The position numbers and the translations under genes are program-made. A stretch of 52,815 bases of DNA from Verrucomicrobiota bacterium. Lineage in GTDB: Bacteria; Verrucomicrobiota; Verrucomicrobiia; Chthoniobacterales; UBA10450. The notes under the pieces are model-generated. The model worked only from the letters and a program-made list of their open reading frames with translations. It was not told where the DNA came from and made no database searches. The stretch covers positions 1-52,815 of the forward strand of contig QHPU01000059.1 of assembly GCA_003219175.1 (NCBI GenBank). The letters are read 5' to 3'. Below are positions 33,149 through 43,338 of this stretch, piece after piece (positions within the stretch are counted from its first letter, which is position 1; every line of letters begins with the position of its first letter).

Positions 33149-33178
33149 AGGCCAGGTCGTTTTCGGCCTGGCCTTTTC
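33149..33178 (+). terminator. Rho-independent terminator
   Basis: The stem AGGCCAGG (33149-33156) pairs with CCTGGCCT (33167-33174) around a ten-base loop and is followed by TTTTC. It ends the transcript of the small lipoprotein gene. Confidence 0.85.
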
Positions 33179-33289
33179 TTTGTGGCGTCTACACCAGTTC
33201 GCCTCGGAGCCTCTCTCGGGTCAAAGGGCGTCTCGGCCTTCGGCCCTGAGCGCTTTGTCATTTCTTATGCAAGCAGCTAAGATCGCGCT

Positions 33290-34801
33290 GTGGAAATTGC
33301 TGGACGCCCGATTTCGCTCGCGCAATTGAATGCCATTGCGCTTGGCGACGAACCGATCGAACTGACCAGCAAAGCACGCGACCGAATTCACAAATCTCGT
33401 GACGTCATAGAAAAAATTCTCGACCACGGTGATGTCATCTACGGAATCAGCACCGGATTTGGCAAACTTTCCGATGTCAAAATTGAACCGGAAGCGTTGC
33501 GGGAATTGCAACTTAACCTTGTCCGCAGCCATTGTTGCGGGATTGGCACGCCGCTGGCGATTCCGGAAGTGCGCGCGATGATTTTTCTGCGAGCAAATGT
33601 CCTCGCGCTCGGATTTAGCGGTATGCGACTCGAGGTGGTTGAGTTGCTCTGCCAAATGCTGAATCGCGGCGTTTATCCGGTCATTCCCGAACAAGGATCG
33701 GTCGGCGCCAGCGGCGATCTCGCCCCGCTCGCGCATTTGGCTCTCGGCATGATTGGTGAAGGCGAATCGTTCTTTGGGGACGAGCGTCTCGCGTCGGCTG
33801 AGGCATTCTCCCGTGCAAGGCTAAAACCCATCGTGCTGGAGGCGAAAGATGGTCTTGCCTTACTGAATGGCACCCAGGCGATGCATGCGGTCGGCGGCCT
33901 CGCCCTCTTTCGTGCGAAACGGCTCTCGCGGGTAGCTGATGTTGCCGGTGCCATGACGCTCGAGGGTTTGATGGGAACACCGCGTGCGTTCGATTTGCGG
34001 ATTCAAAAAGCGCGACCTCATCCCGGCCAAATTGCGGTTGCTGAACACTTGCGTGCGTTGATTCGGCATAGCGAAATTCGCGAATCGCATCGTCAAAATG
34101 ATCCGCGAGTTCAGGATGCCTATAGTCTCCGTTGCATGCCACAGGTGCACGGCGCGGCACGTGACGCCCTGGCCTATGTGGAAAACACCATGGAAATTGA
34201 AAGCGCTGGAGCGACCGACAACCCCCTCGTGTTTGCGGAAAACGGCGAGGTTATCTCCGGTGGCAATTTTCACGGGGCGCCTCTCGCACTTGGGCTCGAT
34301 TTTGCAGCAATTGCACTCACCGATCTGATGAGCATCAGCGAACGGCGAATCGAGCGCATGGTAAATCCTGACTTGAGCGAGGGCTTACCGGCGTTTCTTG
34401 CACGCAAACCTGGATTGCAATCCGGCATGATGATTGCGCAGGTCGCCGCCGCGTCGCTTTTGAATAAAGCCAAGGTGCTAGCGCATCCGGCAAGCGTCGA
34501 CAATGTTCCGACCTCGGCGGGAAAGGAGGATCATGTCTCCATGGGAATGACGTCCGCGGTCAAATTCCGGTCAATCGTGGAGAATGCGGAACATTTGCTT
34601 GCGATCGAACTGCTGGCGGGGGCAGAAGCGCTGGAACATCGGCGTCCCCTCAAAGCTGGCGCAGGGGTGGAGCGGGCCTACGCGATGGTTCGGAAATATG
34701 CGGCACCACTGTTGCAAGACCGTGCACTCTCTTCAGATATCAGCGCGATCGCGGCCGCGATCCGCGCCGGAGAACTCGACAGCGAACACGAAAAGTTATG
34801 A
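33290..34801 (+). CDS. hutH: Histidine ammonia-lyase
   Basis: It deaminates histidine to urocanate, the first step of histidine breakdown. GTG 33290 gives 503 residues. The Ala-Ser-Gly that forms the MIO cofactor lies at 140-142 in '[17 protein letters not shown]'. '[14 protein letters not shown]', '[10 protein letters not shown]', '[15 protein letters not shown]' and '[32 protein letters not shown]' are all typical. It heads hutH-hutU-ftcD-hutI and overlaps hutU by four bases. Confidence 0.96.
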   Translation: MEIAGRPISLAQLNAIALGDEPIELTSKARDRIHKSRDVIEKILDHGDVIYGISTGFGKLSDVKIEPEALRELQLNLVRSHCCGIGTPLAIPEVRAMIFLRANVLALGFSGMRLEVVELLCQMLNRGVYPVIPEQGSVGASGDLAPLAHLALGMIGEGESFFGDERLASAEAFSRARLKPIVLEAKDGLALLNGTQAMHAVGGLALFRAKRLSRVADVAGAMTLEGLMGTPRAFDLRIQKARPHPGQIAVAEHLRALIRHSEIRESHRQNDPRVQDAYSLRCMPQVHGAARDALAYVENTMEIESAGATDNPLVFAENGEVISGGNFHGAPLALGLDFAAIALTDLMSISERRIERMVNPDLSEGLPAFLARKPGLQSGMMIAQVAAASLLNKAKVLAHPASVDNVPTSAGKEDHVSMGMTSAVKFRSIVENAEHLLAIELLAGAEALEHRRPLKAGAGVERAYAMVRKYAAPLLQDRALSSDISAIAAAIRAGELDSEHEKL

Positions 34802-36465
34802 GCGGAAAACGATCCATTCGGGCCCCACGCGGAGCAGAACGCAGTTGCAAAGGTTGGCACCAGGAGGCCGCCATGCGGATGCTGATGAACAATCTCGATC
34901 CCGAAGTGGCGGAGGCGCCGGAGCGGTTGATCGTTTACGGCGGCACCGGACGCGCGGCACGAAATTGGGAATGTTTCGACGCCATGGTGCGCTCTTTGCG
35001 CGAGCTGGAAAACGACGAAACGCTTCTCGTTCAATCTGGCAAACCGGTCGGAAAATTCCAGACTCACGACGAAGCTCCACGGGTATTGATCGCGAATTCA
35101 AATCTGGTCGGCCAGTGGTCAAACTACGAACAGTTCAATAAACTCGAGCGGCTTGGCCTAACGATGTATGGACAAATGACCGCTGGCTCCTGGATTTACA
35201 TCGGCAGCCAGGGAATTGTGCAGGGCACATACGAAACCTTTGGCGCAGCGGGGGAGAAACATTTCGGTGGGAATCTCAACGGCAAACTCATCGTTAGCGG
35301 CGGCCTCGGTGGTATGGGTGGGGCGCAGCCCCTGGCCGCGACCATGAATGGCGCCTGCTTCATCGGCGTTGAAGTGGATCCAGCGCGGATCGAGAAACGG
35401 CTCGCAACCGGTTATTGTGATCAGCTGGCGAATTCTCTCGAGCAGGCGTTAAGGTTGGTTAACGAGGCGAGGAAGGCAGATCGCGCCGTCTCTATTGGCT
35501 TGGTCGGCAATTGCGCCGACGTGATACCGGAAATGGTAAAGCGAAATTTCGTTCCGGATTTGCTGACCGATCAAACCAGCGCACACGACGCGCTCAATGG
35601 TTATGTGCCCAACCAAATGTCGTTAGCTGAGGCCATCGCGCTGCGCACAAAAAATCCAGATGAATACGTGAAGCGTTCGATGCAAGCGATGGCTGAGCAC
35701 GTCAGCGCGATGTTGGAATTGCAAAAGCGCGGTGCTATCACCTTCGATTATGGCAATAACATCCGCACCCAGGCCAAAAAAGCCGGTGTCGGGAATGCCT
35801 ACGATATTCCCGGGTTCGTTCCGGAGTATATCCGACCGCTTTTTTGCGAGGGGAAAGGTCCATTCCGCTGGGTTGCTTTGAGTGGGGATGCCGCGGACAT
35901 CGAGCGCACCGACGCTCTGGCACTCGCACTCTTTCCGGAAAACGCGATTCTGGCGCGCTGGATGAAGCTGGCGAAAGAGCGGATTCATTTTCAGGGATTG
36001 CCGGCGCGTATTTGCTGGTTCGGCTACGGCGAGCGGGCCGAGTTTGGCGTCGCCATAAACGAGTTGGTACGGCGCGGCGACATCAAAGCGCCTATTGTAA
36101 TCGGTCGAGATCATCTGGATACCGGTTCGGTGGCATCACCGTTTCGCGAGACGGAAGGAATGGTCGATGGCAGTGATGCCATCGCTGACTGGCCGCTGCT
36201 TAATGCGCTTGTCAACACCGCCGCGGGCGCGTCCTGGATCTCTATTCACAACGGCGGGGGCGTCGGCATCGGTTATTCCCAGCATGCCGGCATGGTCGTG
36301 GTTGCGGATGGAACCGAAAATTCCAAGCGTCGTTTGCAACGCGTCCTTACCAGCGATCCGGGCATGGGCATTCTTCGCCATGCTGATGCCGGTTATTCTC
36401 GTGCCATTGAATTCGCCAAGGGTAACCAGATCGAGATTCCCGTACAGCCAACGCCGCGCGATTAA
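34798..36465 (+). CDS. hutU: Urocanate hydratase
   Basis: It converts urocanate to 4-imidazolone-5-propionate using tightly bound NAD. The 555 residues fit the family. '[39 protein letters not shown]', '[28 protein letters not shown]', '[23 protein letters not shown]' (NAD loop) and '[19 protein letters not shown]' are diagnostic. It overlaps hutH by ATGA. Confidence 0.97.
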   Translation: MSGKRSIRAPRGAERSCKGWHQEAAMRMLMNNLDPEVAEAPERLIVYGGTGRAARNWECFDAMVRSLRELENDETLLVQSGKPVGKFQTHDEAPRVLIANSNLVGQWSNYEQFNKLERLGLTMYGQMTAGSWIYIGSQGIVQGTYETFGAAGEKHFGGNLNGKLIVSGGLGGMGGAQPLAATMNGACFIGVEVDPARIEKRLATGYCDQLANSLEQALRLVNEARKADRAVSIGLVGNCADVIPEMVKRNFVPDLLTDQTSAHDALNGYVPNQMSLAEAIALRTKNPDEYVKRSMQAMAEHVSAMLELQKRGAITFDYGNNIRTQAKKAGVGNAYDIPGFVPEYIRPLFCEGKGPFRWVALSGDAADIERTDALALALFPENAILARWMKLAKERIHFQGLPARICWFGYGERAEFGVAINELVRRGDIKAPIVIGRDHLDTGSVASPFRETEGMVDGSDAIADWPLLNALVNTAAGASWISIHNGGGVGIGYSQHAGMVVVADGTENSKRRLQRVLTSDPGMGILRHADAGYSRAIEFAKGNQIEIPVQPTPRD

Positions 36466-36485
36466 AGATGCGTTCTCGATTTTTG

Positions 36486-36598
36486 CTGGGGAGCGCAGGC
36501 AGCTTGCCTGCGGTGTTCGGCAGCCTGCCGAACACAAATTTCGTCGGCAAGCTGCCGCCGAATGCAGGCTAGCAGCCTGCGCTCCCCGGAATTACTGT
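36486..36598 (+). repeat. REP-like inverted repeat pair between hutU and ftcD
   Basis: The outer ends CTGGGGAGCGCAGGC and GCCTGCGCTCCCCGG are inverted copies. Inside are GGCAGCTTGCCTGC, GTGTTCGGCAGCCTGCCGAACAC and a third palindromic block around 36543. The GGGGAGCGCA ends match those of the pair at 16583-16707, but the inner hairpins differ, so it is a variant of that family. Confidence 0.7.
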
Positions 36599-36631
36599 GT
36601 CCGCTTTATGACAATGGCCAGCGCTCTGCTC

Positions 36632-36663
36632 TTGCAATCCCGTGAATCCCGTAAATCCTGTTA
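36632..36663 (+). repeat. Nonamer-periodic repeat before ftcD
   Basis: AATCCCGTG AATCCCGTA AATCCTGTT occur in a row just before the ftcD start. A related stretch, AATCCCGTT AATCTTATC, lies at 14948-14966. Confidence 0.55.
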
Positions 36664-36675
36664 GGTTCCGTTGCC

Positions 36676-38367
36676 ATGCAAAAGCTGATCGAATGTGTGC
36701 CAAACTTCTCGGAGGGCCGCGATCCGCAGATTATTCGGCAAATCACCGATGCGATCGCGTCCGCTGACGGAGTATCTCTGCTCGACGTGGATCCAGGCGA
36801 AACCACCAATCGTACCGTCGTGACCTTTGTTGGCACGCCGAAGGCGACAGTCGAAGCCGCTTTCCGCGGGATCAAAAAGGCCGCGGAATTGATCGACATG
36901 CGCAAACACAAAGGCGCGCATCCCCGCATGGGAGCGACTGACGTTTGCCCATTTATTCCGATCGGCGACGCCGATTGGGATGAAGCGATCGCCTGCGCCA
37001 AGGAATTGGGAAAACGCGTAGGCGAGGAATTAAAAATCCCCGTTTATCTCTATGAGAAAGCGGCCAAAGATGCATTCCGGGCGAATCTTGCGGTGATTCG
37101 AGAGGGCGAATACGAAGCTTTCTTCGACAAAATTAAGAAGGCAGAGTGGCACCCGGATTTCGGACCTAACGAGTTTAATGCAAAGGCCGGTGCAACGGCG
37201 ATTGGAGCGCGGGAATTTCTGATCGCCTACAATGTAAATCTCAACACCAAATCGGTGCGACGAGCGAACTCCGTCGCCTTCGATGTTCGAGAACAGGGCC
37301 GGGTCAAGACGCTCGATGGCACGCCGGCCGGGAATCCGATGGTCGACGAAAAAGGCGATCCGATCCGGGTTCCGGGAATGTTGAAACATGTGAAAGCGAT
37401 CGGGTGGTACGTGGAAGAGTACGGCATCGCCCAGGTTTCGATGAACCTGACAAACATTAAGGAAACACCGCTCCATGCTGCCTTCGATGCCTGTCATGAA
37501 TCCGCCACCAAGCGCGGCCTCCGCGTTACCGGATCGGAAATTGTTGGTATGATGCCGAAAAAATGCCTGGTCGATGCCGGAAGACATTTTCTACAGAAGC
37601 AAAACTGGTCGGAAGGCGCCGCGGAAGAAGAGCTGATCGACATCGCTATCCGCACAATGGGGTTGAGCGAGCTGAAGCCGTTTAATCCGAAAGAGAAAAT
37701 TATCGAGCTAAAGGTTGAAGCGGCGAATCGGAAAAAGTTGCTGGTGAAGATGGATCTCCGCCGGTTTTGCAATGAAACGCTGAGCGATTCTCCGGCGCCT
37801 GGGGGCGGTTCAGTCGCCGCTTTAATTGGCGCGCTGGGCGTTTCGCTAGGCGGCATGGTGGCCAATTTGTCGGCCGGAAAACGCGGTTGGGAAGAGAAGC
37901 TCCACTATTTCAGCGATTGGGCGGTTAAGGCACAGGGATTAAAGGATGAGATGCTTTCGTTGGTCGACGAGGACACCGTTGCCTTTAACAAGGTCATGGC
38001 GGCATTCGGTTTGCCCAAGGGCACGGCCAAGGAAAAATCAGCGCGATCGGCTGCGATCGAAGCGGCCAACAAGCTGGCGGCGGAGGTGCCGCTTCGAGTG
38101 ATGCAGACCGCGGCAAAGGCTTACGATCTTCTTGCCGAAATGGCCGCTCGCGGAAATCCAGCGTCTATTTCAGATGTCGGTGTCGGCCTTCTCGCGGTGC
38201 GCGCTTGCATTGAGGGAGCAGGGATGAACGTGAGAATCAATGTGAAGAATCTGAAAGACGAAAAGAGTAAGACATCCCTTTCGAATAAGGTCCACGTATT
38301 CGTTGAAGAATCTGAAGCGCGGTTCAAAGAGATCAGCAAGCTGGTGGAGAAGAAATTGAAGGGGTAA
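36676..38367 (+). CDS. ftcD: Bifunctional glutamate formiminotransferase / formimino-THF cyclodeaminase
   Basis: It takes the formimino group from formiminoglutamate to tetrahydrofolate, releasing glutamate, and then deaminates it cyclically. The 563 residues join two domains. The formiminotransferase domain (about 1-300) includes 'LIECVPNFSEGRDP', 'DVDPGETTNRTVVTFVG', 'HKGAHPRMGATDVCPFIP' and 'RVPGMLKHVKAIGWYVEEYGIAQVSMNLTN'. The cyclodeaminase domain (about 360-555) includes 'LSDSPAPGGGSVAALIGALGVSLGGMVANLS'. This fusion is like the animal FTCD and replaces the bacterial HutG or HutF routes. It sits within the hut cluster. Confidence 0.95.
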   Translation: MQKLIECVPNFSEGRDPQIIRQITDAIASADGVSLLDVDPGETTNRTVVTFVGTPKATVEAAFRGIKKAAELIDMRKHKGAHPRMGATDVCPFIPIGDADWDEAIACAKELGKRVGEELKIPVYLYEKAAKDAFRANLAVIREGEYEAFFDKIKKAEWHPDFGPNEFNAKAGATAIGAREFLIAYNVNLNTKSVRRANSVAFDVREQGRVKTLDGTPAGNPMVDEKGDPIRVPGMLKHVKAIGWYVEEYGIAQVSMNLTNIKETPLHAAFDACHESATKRGLRVTGSEIVGMMPKKCLVDAGRHFLQKQNWSEGAAEEELIDIAIRTMGLSELKPFNPKEKIIELKVEAANRKKLLVKMDLRRFCNETLSDSPAPGGGSVAALIGALGVSLGGMVANLSAGKRGWEEKLHYFSDWAVKAQGLKDEMLSLVDEDTVAFNKVMAAFGLPKGTAKEKSARSAAIEAANKLAAEVPLRVMQTAAKAYDLLAEMAARGNPASISDVGVGLLAVRACIEGAGMNVRINVKNLKDEKSKTSLSNKVHVFVEESEARFKEISKLVEKKLKG

Positions 38368-38512
38368 CGTTTAAACGTTAAACCGTTAAAGGGTTGAAGC
38401 GTTGAAGCGACGGAATACCGGGCGTGGATTTACGCCTTTGGCTTTCGCGATGCACAAACTATCGATTTTTTCTCTGACCGCTTTAACGCTGTAACGCTTC
38501 AACGCTTTAACG
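38368..38512 (+). repeat. Octamer-periodic inverted repeat upstream of hutI
   Basis: The left arm (38368-38410) consists of GTTAAAC/CGTTAAAG/GGTTGAAG/CGTTGAAG units. The right arm (38479-38512) consists of CTTTAACG CTGTAACG CTTCAACG CTTTAACG. The arms are complementary. The right arm ends exactly at the hutI ATG. Confidence 0.75.
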
Positions 38513-39754
38513 ATGCCTTCTCTTGCCATTCTTCATGCATCGCAACTGGTGACACTGGTAGGGCCAGCGCGAGCGCGATACGGTAAAGAACTTGGCGGAC
38601 TCGGAATTATTCCTGACGGGGGTCTGCTTGCGGCTAATGGCAGGATCACGCACATCGGAAAAACTCCTGAGATCGAGAAGCTTTGTCAGCGCGACACCGA
38701 AGTCGTCGATGCTCGCGGCTGCGCGGTCTTGCCAGGATTCGTGGATGCGCATACCCATCTCGTTTTCGCCGGAAATCGGCTCGAGGATTTTGAATCGCGC
38801 GCACGCGGCGAGACCTACGAACAGATTGCAAAGCGTGGCGGGGGAATCCAGACGACGGTGCAGGCAACGCGCGCCGCGAGCGAGGAGGACCTATTCGCGC
38901 TCGCAAAAGGGCGTGCGAGCTGGTTTTTGAAAAATGGAACGACAACCATCGAAGCGAAGTCAGGCTATGGACTGACGCTTAAGGACGAGCTCAAAATTCT
39001 TCGGGTGATTCGGCGTGTGGGGACAGAAACACCGCTGGAAACGGTTCCGACATTTCTCGGCGCGCATGCTTTCCCGGCGGAGTTTCGTGAGAATCATGGC
39101 GGATACATTTCCTTGATCATCGACAAAATGTTACCTGCGATTGGGGAGGAGAAGCTCGCAGAATACTGCGATATTTTTTGCGAACAAAACTACTTTGATG
39201 TCGACGACAGCCGTCGCATTCTGACCGCCGCGAAACAGCATGGATTGAAATTGCGAATGCATGTCGACCAATTGACTAACAGCGGAGGAGCAACGTTGGC
39301 GGCGGATTTGGCAGCAATTACCGCCGATCATCTAGAACAAACGGGCGCAGATGGTATCAGCGCATTGGCCAAGGCCGGCGTGCAACCAGTGCTGCTACCG
39401 GGTTCGGTCTATGCTCTCGGTTCAAAAAAATATCCCAAGGCCCGGCAAATGATCGACGCCGGGCTAGCCGTGGCGTTGGCGACCGATTTCAATCCGGGTT
39501 CTTCACCCAGCGCGTCGATTCCCATGATGCTTTCACTGGCCGTCACGCAAATGCGGATGAGCCCGGCCGAAGCGATTACAGCAGCGACAATCAATGCTGC
39601 CGCCAGTCTGGGGCGAATCGAGAGCATCGGATCATTGGAAGCCGGGAAACTGGCAAATTTCGTGATCTATAATTGCGACGAGTATCGCGAACTCGCCTAC
39701 TGGTTTGGAGTTTCGCTGGTGCGTGACGTTTTTGTGCGTGGCAAACGCACGTGA
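38513..39754 (+). CDS. hutI: Imidazolonepropionase
   Basis: It opens the imidazolone ring to give formiminoglutamate, the FtcD substrate. The 413 residues show 'VLPGFVDAHTHLVFAGNR' (metal-binding HxH), 'TTTIEAKSGYGLTLKDELKILRVI', 'CDIFCEQNYFDVDDSR', 'LRMHVDQLTNSGG' and 'ALATDFNPGSSPS', all typical of the amidohydrolase HutI. It completes the set of enzymes from histidine to glutamate in this window. No hut regulator or permease is seen. Confidence 0.96.
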   Translation: MPSLAILHASQLVTLVGPARARYGKELGGLGIIPDGGLLAANGRITHIGKTPEIEKLCQRDTEVVDARGCAVLPGFVDAHTHLVFAGNRLEDFESRARGETYEQIAKRGGGIQTTVQATRAASEEDLFALAKGRASWFLKNGTTTIEAKSGYGLTLKDELKILRVIRRVGTETPLETVPTFLGAHAFPAEFRENHGGYISLIIDKMLPAIGEEKLAEYCDIFCEQNYFDVDDSRRILTAAKQHGLKLRMHVDQLTNSGGATLAADLAAITADHLEQTGADGISALAKAGVQPVLLPGSVYALGSKKYPKARQMIDAGLAVALATDFNPGSSPSASIPMMLSLAVTQMRMSPAEAITAATINAAASLGRIESIGSLEAGKLANFVIYNCDEYRELAYWFGVSLVRDVFVRGKRT

Positions 39755-39792
39755 CCATCATTCCGAATCCAGCGGTCGCGGGACTGAAAGAT

Positions 39793-39843
39793 TCAGTTGC
39801 GAAACGGCTTTCATCGGGATCCCTCGACTTCGCTCGGGATGAC
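39793..39843 (+). repeat. Half-copy of GTCATTCCGAGCGAAG repeat
   Basis: CAGTTGCGAAACGGCTTTCATCGGGATCC is followed by CTCGACTTCGCTCGGGATGAC, the right half of the family seen at 375, 5471 and 31249. The matching left arm is missing. Confidence 0.7.
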
Positions 39844-39888
39844 TCATGTGTGGGAACAATGTTTTGTGCGAGCATTGAAGATCTGAAT

Positions 39889-39949
39889 TGTAGGGCGGGC
39901 GCGTCGCCTGCCATCTAACACGCCGGCAAACCGGCGCGGTTGCCCTACA
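39889..39949 (+). repeat. Dispersed TGTAG...CTACA element upstream of tig
   Basis: It starts TGTAGGGCGGGCGCG and ends GCGGTTGCCCTACA. An inner CGCCGG/CCGGCG palindrome is present. The tig frame is open back into it, which argues for the later tig start. Confidence 0.65.
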
Positions 39950-39978
39950 AATCCGCACAGCGTAACGTCGATTCCTTC

Positions 39979-41331
39979 ATGAAAGTTGAGGTCGAAAAGC
40001 AACCGGATTTCGTTTCCACTTTGCAAATTGAACTGCCGCCAGAGCAGGTGGCGAAAGAGTGGAACGCCATCGCCGACAACTTCGCGCGTCACGCCAAAAT
40101 TCCAGGGTACCGCCCGGGCAAAGCGCCCCGCAAGGTGATCGAAGCGAAGTTCAAAAAGGAAATCCAGGAAGAGGTTACAAAAAAACTCGTCTCAAAAAGT
40201 TATCGCGACGCGATCGCGGAGAAACAGTTGCGAGTCGTTTCGCTGACGAATCTGGAAGACGTCCAAATCGGGGACGACAAAACGATGCGCTTCCGTGCGA
40301 CGGTAATCACGGCCCCGGAATTCGATCTCCCCGATTATAAAAATATCACGGTGCAACTGCCGCCGCTGGAAGTGACGGACCAGGAAATCGACGCCGCCAT
40401 GGAACGGTTGCGCGAACAATCGGCTGACTTCGTAGAGATCGAGCCGGAGCGCCCGCTGCAAATGGACGATTTTGCCGTGATCGATTTTGAAGGCACGATG
40501 GAGGGTCGGCCGATCCGCGAGATCGCACCGGACGCAAGCAAGAATCTGCAAGGGGGAAAGAAATTCTGGCTGCACCTGGGTCCGGGAAATTTCCTGCCGA
40601 AGTTTTGCGAACAATTAATCGGACAGAAAAAAGAGGAGACACGATTGGTAATCGTGAACTTTCCGGCAGATCTGCCGGTAAAAGAACTGGCGGGCAAGAA
40701 AGCGGATTACGCCGTCACGCTGCGCGAGATCAAACAAAAGGTGCTCCCGGAATTGGACGATACTTTCGCGGCAAAATTAGCGAAGGACAAAACGCTGGCG
40801 GAATTGCGCAAACTGGTGGCGCACGATCTCGAGCACGAGAAAGAGCATGCCATCGAGCAGGCGAAAGAATCGCAAATCATCAAAGCTTTGCAGGAGCAGA
40901 CCCAGTTCGATTTGCCGCCGCCGCTCCTGCGAAATGAAACAAGGCGCGCCCTGGGCGAATTAGTACAACAAAATCGTCAGCGGGGTGTTCCGGATGAGAT
41001 GCTGAAAAGCAAAGAGAAGGAACTGGTGCAAGGCGCCGGTTCGCTCGCGGCGCACCGATTAAAAACGAATTTCATTCTTCATCGCATTGCCGAGGCGGAG
41101 AAAATTCAGGTCACGTCGGAGGAAGTCGAGGAGAGGATTCGGAAACAGGCCGCGCGCTACAATGTTTCGGTCGAAAAAATGCGCAAGGAAATCGATCAAC
41201 ATGAAGGAATTAACAGCCTGGTGGAAGAGATCCTGCTGGGTAAGACCATTGATTTTCTTGAGGCGAATGTTAGCATAAAAACGACGACAGCCAGAGACCA
41301 GGAAGGCCGTCCGTCGAAGGAAAATTCATGA
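39979..41331 (+). CDS. tig: Trigger factor
   Basis: A ribosome-bound chaperone and prolyl isomerase that docks on L23. ATG 39979 gives 450 residues. The ribosome-binding N-domain has '[19 protein letters not shown]' (the signature G-F/Y-R-x-G-K-x-P), then a PPIase domain ('[17 protein letters not shown]', '[16 protein letters not shown]') and a helical C-domain. tig-clpP-clpX is a common operon order. The stop overlaps the clpP ATG by four bases. Confidence 0.95.
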   Translation: MKVEVEKQPDFVSTLQIELPPEQVAKEWNAIADNFARHAKIPGYRPGKAPRKVIEAKFKKEIQEEVTKKLVSKSYRDAIAEKQLRVVSLTNLEDVQIGDDKTMRFRATVITAPEFDLPDYKNITVQLPPLEVTDQEIDAAMERLREQSADFVEIEPERPLQMDDFAVIDFEGTMEGRPIREIAPDASKNLQGGKKFWLHLGPGNFLPKFCEQLIGQKKEETRLVIVNFPADLPVKELAGKKADYAVTLREIKQKVLPELDDTFAAKLAKDKTLAELRKLVAHDLEHEKEHAIEQAKESQIIKALQEQTQFDLPPPLLRNETRRALGELVQQNRQRGVPDEMLKSKEKELVQGAGSLAAHRLKTNFILHRIAEAEKIQVTSEEVEERIRKQAARYNVSVEKMRKEIDQHEGINSLVEEILLGKTIDFLEANVSIKTTTARDQEGRPSKENS

Positions 41332-42032
41332 GCGAACTAAGCAAAAATATTTCCCAAAGCGTGTTGGTTCCGATGGTGGTGGAACAGACCGGCCGGGGCG
41401 AGCGCGCTTACGACATCTATTCCCGGTTGCTCAAGGACCGGATCATTTTCATTGGCACACCGGTCGACGATCACATCGCAAATTTGGTCATTGCCCAGAT
41501 GTTGTTCCTGCAAATGGAGGACGGCAAAAAGGATCTCAATCTTTACATCAACTCGCCCGGTGGCTCTGTCACCGCCGGCCTGGCGATTTACGACACCATG
41601 CAGTTTTTGACCTGCGACGTGACCACGTACTGTCTTGGCATGGCCGCAAGCATGGCGGCGGTGCTGTTGTGCGCAGGAACCAAGGGGAAGCGTTTCGCCC
41701 TCCCCAATTCCGATATCATGATTCACCAGGTTTCCGGCGGGGCCCAGGGACAGGCCAGCGACGTCGAGCGACAGGTCGATTACATGTTCAAGCTGAAAAA
41801 GCGCCTGATCAAAATCATCTCGCAACACACCGGGAAATCCGAAGAGCAGGTTCGGCTGGATTCGGACCGCGATTATTACATGTCGGCGGCTGAAGCGAGA
41901 GACTACGGGTTGGTCGACGAGGTCATCAAATCCCGCAAGGAAGCGAAGCTGATCGACGGTGCTGGCGGTGATGGAGCGGACCGAAATGTAGCCGTGGCGG
42001 AGGCCGCGTTGCCCCGGAAACTCGGGGAATAG
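41328..42032 (+). CDS. clpP: ATP-dependent Clp protease proteolytic subunit
   Basis: The serine protease barrel of ClpXP. The 234 residues carry '[20 protein letters not shown]', the nucleophile Ser108 ('[11 protein letters not shown]'), His133 ('IMIHQVSGG') and Asp182 ('[21 protein letters not shown]'), a complete triad. The N-terminus '[29 protein letters not shown]' is typical. The C-terminal tail of about 25 residues beyond the core is longer than usual and Asp/Gly/Ala-rich. It is followed by its partner clpX. Confidence 0.96.
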   Translation: MSELSKNISQSVLVPMVVEQTGRGERAYDIYSRLLKDRIIFIGTPVDDHIANLVIAQMLFLQMEDGKKDLNLYINSPGGSVTAGLAIYDTMQFLTCDVTTYCLGMAASMAAVLLCAGTKGKRFALPNSDIMIHQVSGGAQGQASDVERQVDYMFKLKKRLIKIISQHTGKSEEQVRLDSDRDYYMSAAEARDYGLVDEVIKSRKEAKLIDGAGGDGADRNVAVAEAALPRKLGE

Positions 42033-42057
42033 AAGCTGCTTAAAGACTGGCACTTTT

Positions 42058-43338
42058 ATGGCACGGGCTTCAAACCTCACCATGTGCTCTTTCTGCGGGA
42101 AGAGCCATGCCGAAGTCCGCAAGTTAATTGCAGGTCCCGGGGTCTACATCTGCGATAGCTGTATTAACGTTTGCAAGAGCATTCTTGATAAGGAGCTAAA
42201 CGAAGACGCCCGACGGCAATCATCGAGCATTCGCGTGCCGAAACCGGCCGAAATTCGCCGATCGCTCGATCAGTACGTAATCGGGCAGGATATCGCGAAA
42301 AAGACGCTCTCCGTTGCGGTCCACAACCATTTCAAGCGGGTGATGCAGGCGAGCGCACCGACCGATTCATCGGCGGCGTTTCAGCCCGATCCGTTTGCTG
42401 ATGTTGAAATCGAGAAGAGCAATATCTTGCTAATCGGACCGACCGGATCGGGCAAAACTTTGCTGGCGAAAACGCTCGCAAAAATTCTCGATGTCCCATT
42501 TTGCATTGCCGATGCGACAACCCTGACTGAAGCGGGCTACGTGGGCGAAGACGTTGAAAACATCATTCTGCGTTTGCTGCAGAATGCGGACTACGACGTG
42601 AAACGCGCGGAGATCGGCATCGTTTACATTGACGAGATCGACAAAATCGGGCGTAAAACGGACAACGTTTCGATCACGCGCGACGTGAGCGGCGAGGGGG
42701 TGCAACAGGCGCTGCTGAAAATTCTCGAAGGTAGTACCTGCAATGTTCCGCCGCAGGGCGGGCGCAAGCATCCGCATCAGGAATACATCCAGGTGAATAC
42801 CGAAAAGATTTTGTTCATTTGCGGAGGCGCATTCGTTGGTCTCGATAAAATTGTGCAGAAGCGGATCGGCCAAAAAGTGATGGGCTTCGGCAGTCCGACT
42901 TTGGAGGTGGAAGCGGCGCTGGCGCGCGAAGCGGTGCGAAGAGTCGAACCGGAAGACCTGCTCGCCTTCGGAATGATTCCGGAATTCATCGGCCGTTTGC
43001 CTGTGGTCGCTGCCTTGGACGCGCTAACCGAAGAAGAAATGGTCGCGATTTTGACCGAGACCAAGAATGCGATGGTGAAACAGTACACCAAACTTTTTTC
43101 GATGGAGAATGTGCGTTTGTCGGTAACAAAAGACGCGCTCAAGGCGCTCGCAGCCCAAGCTGTGACAAAAGGCACGGGGGCACGTGCGCTGCGCTCAATG
43201 CTCGAGCGCATCATGCTCGATATCATGTATGACGTGCCGAGCCGCGAAGACATCGCTGAAGTCACGATCAATCGCGCGGTGGTTGAAGGGAAAAAGCTCC
43301 CGCTTATTCGCAAGAAGCAGGATAAGGATGCGGCCTAG
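42058..43338 (+). CDS. clpX: Clp protease ATP-binding subunit ClpX
   Basis: An AAA+ unfoldase that feeds substrates to ClpP. The 426 residues start with the zinc-binding domain '[30 protein letters not shown]' (four Cys). Walker A is '[17 protein letters not shown]', Walker B '[14 protein letters not shown]', and '[19 protein letters not shown]' is present. The ClpP-docking IGF-type loop appears as '[11 protein letters not shown]', and '[16 protein letters not shown]' is present in the small AAA domain. Confidence 0.97.
   Translation: MARASNLTMCSFCGKSHAEVRKLIAGPGVYICDSCINVCKSILDKELNEDARRQSSSIRVPKPAEIRRSLDQYVIGQDIAKKTLSVAVHNHFKRVMQASAPTDSSAAFQPDPFADVEIEKSNILLIGPTGSGKTLLAKTLAKILDVPFCIADATTLTEAGYVGEDVENIILRLLQNADYDVKRAEIGIVYIDEIDKIGRKTDNVSITRDVSGEGVQQALLKILEGSTCNVPPQGGRKHPHQEYIQVNTEKILFICGGAFVGLDKIVQKRIGQKVMGFGSPTLEVEAALAREAVRRVEPEDLLAFGMIPEFIGRLPVVAALDALTEEEMVAILTETKNAMVKQYTKLFSMENVRLSVTKDALKALAAQAVTKGTGARALRSMLERIMLDIMYDVPSREDIAEVTINRAVVEGKKLPLIRKKQDKDAA

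Noticed and set aside
41337-42122. - strand open frame of 261 codons opposite clpP
   Set aside because: The certain clpP gene lies on the other strand; the translation has no family likeness.
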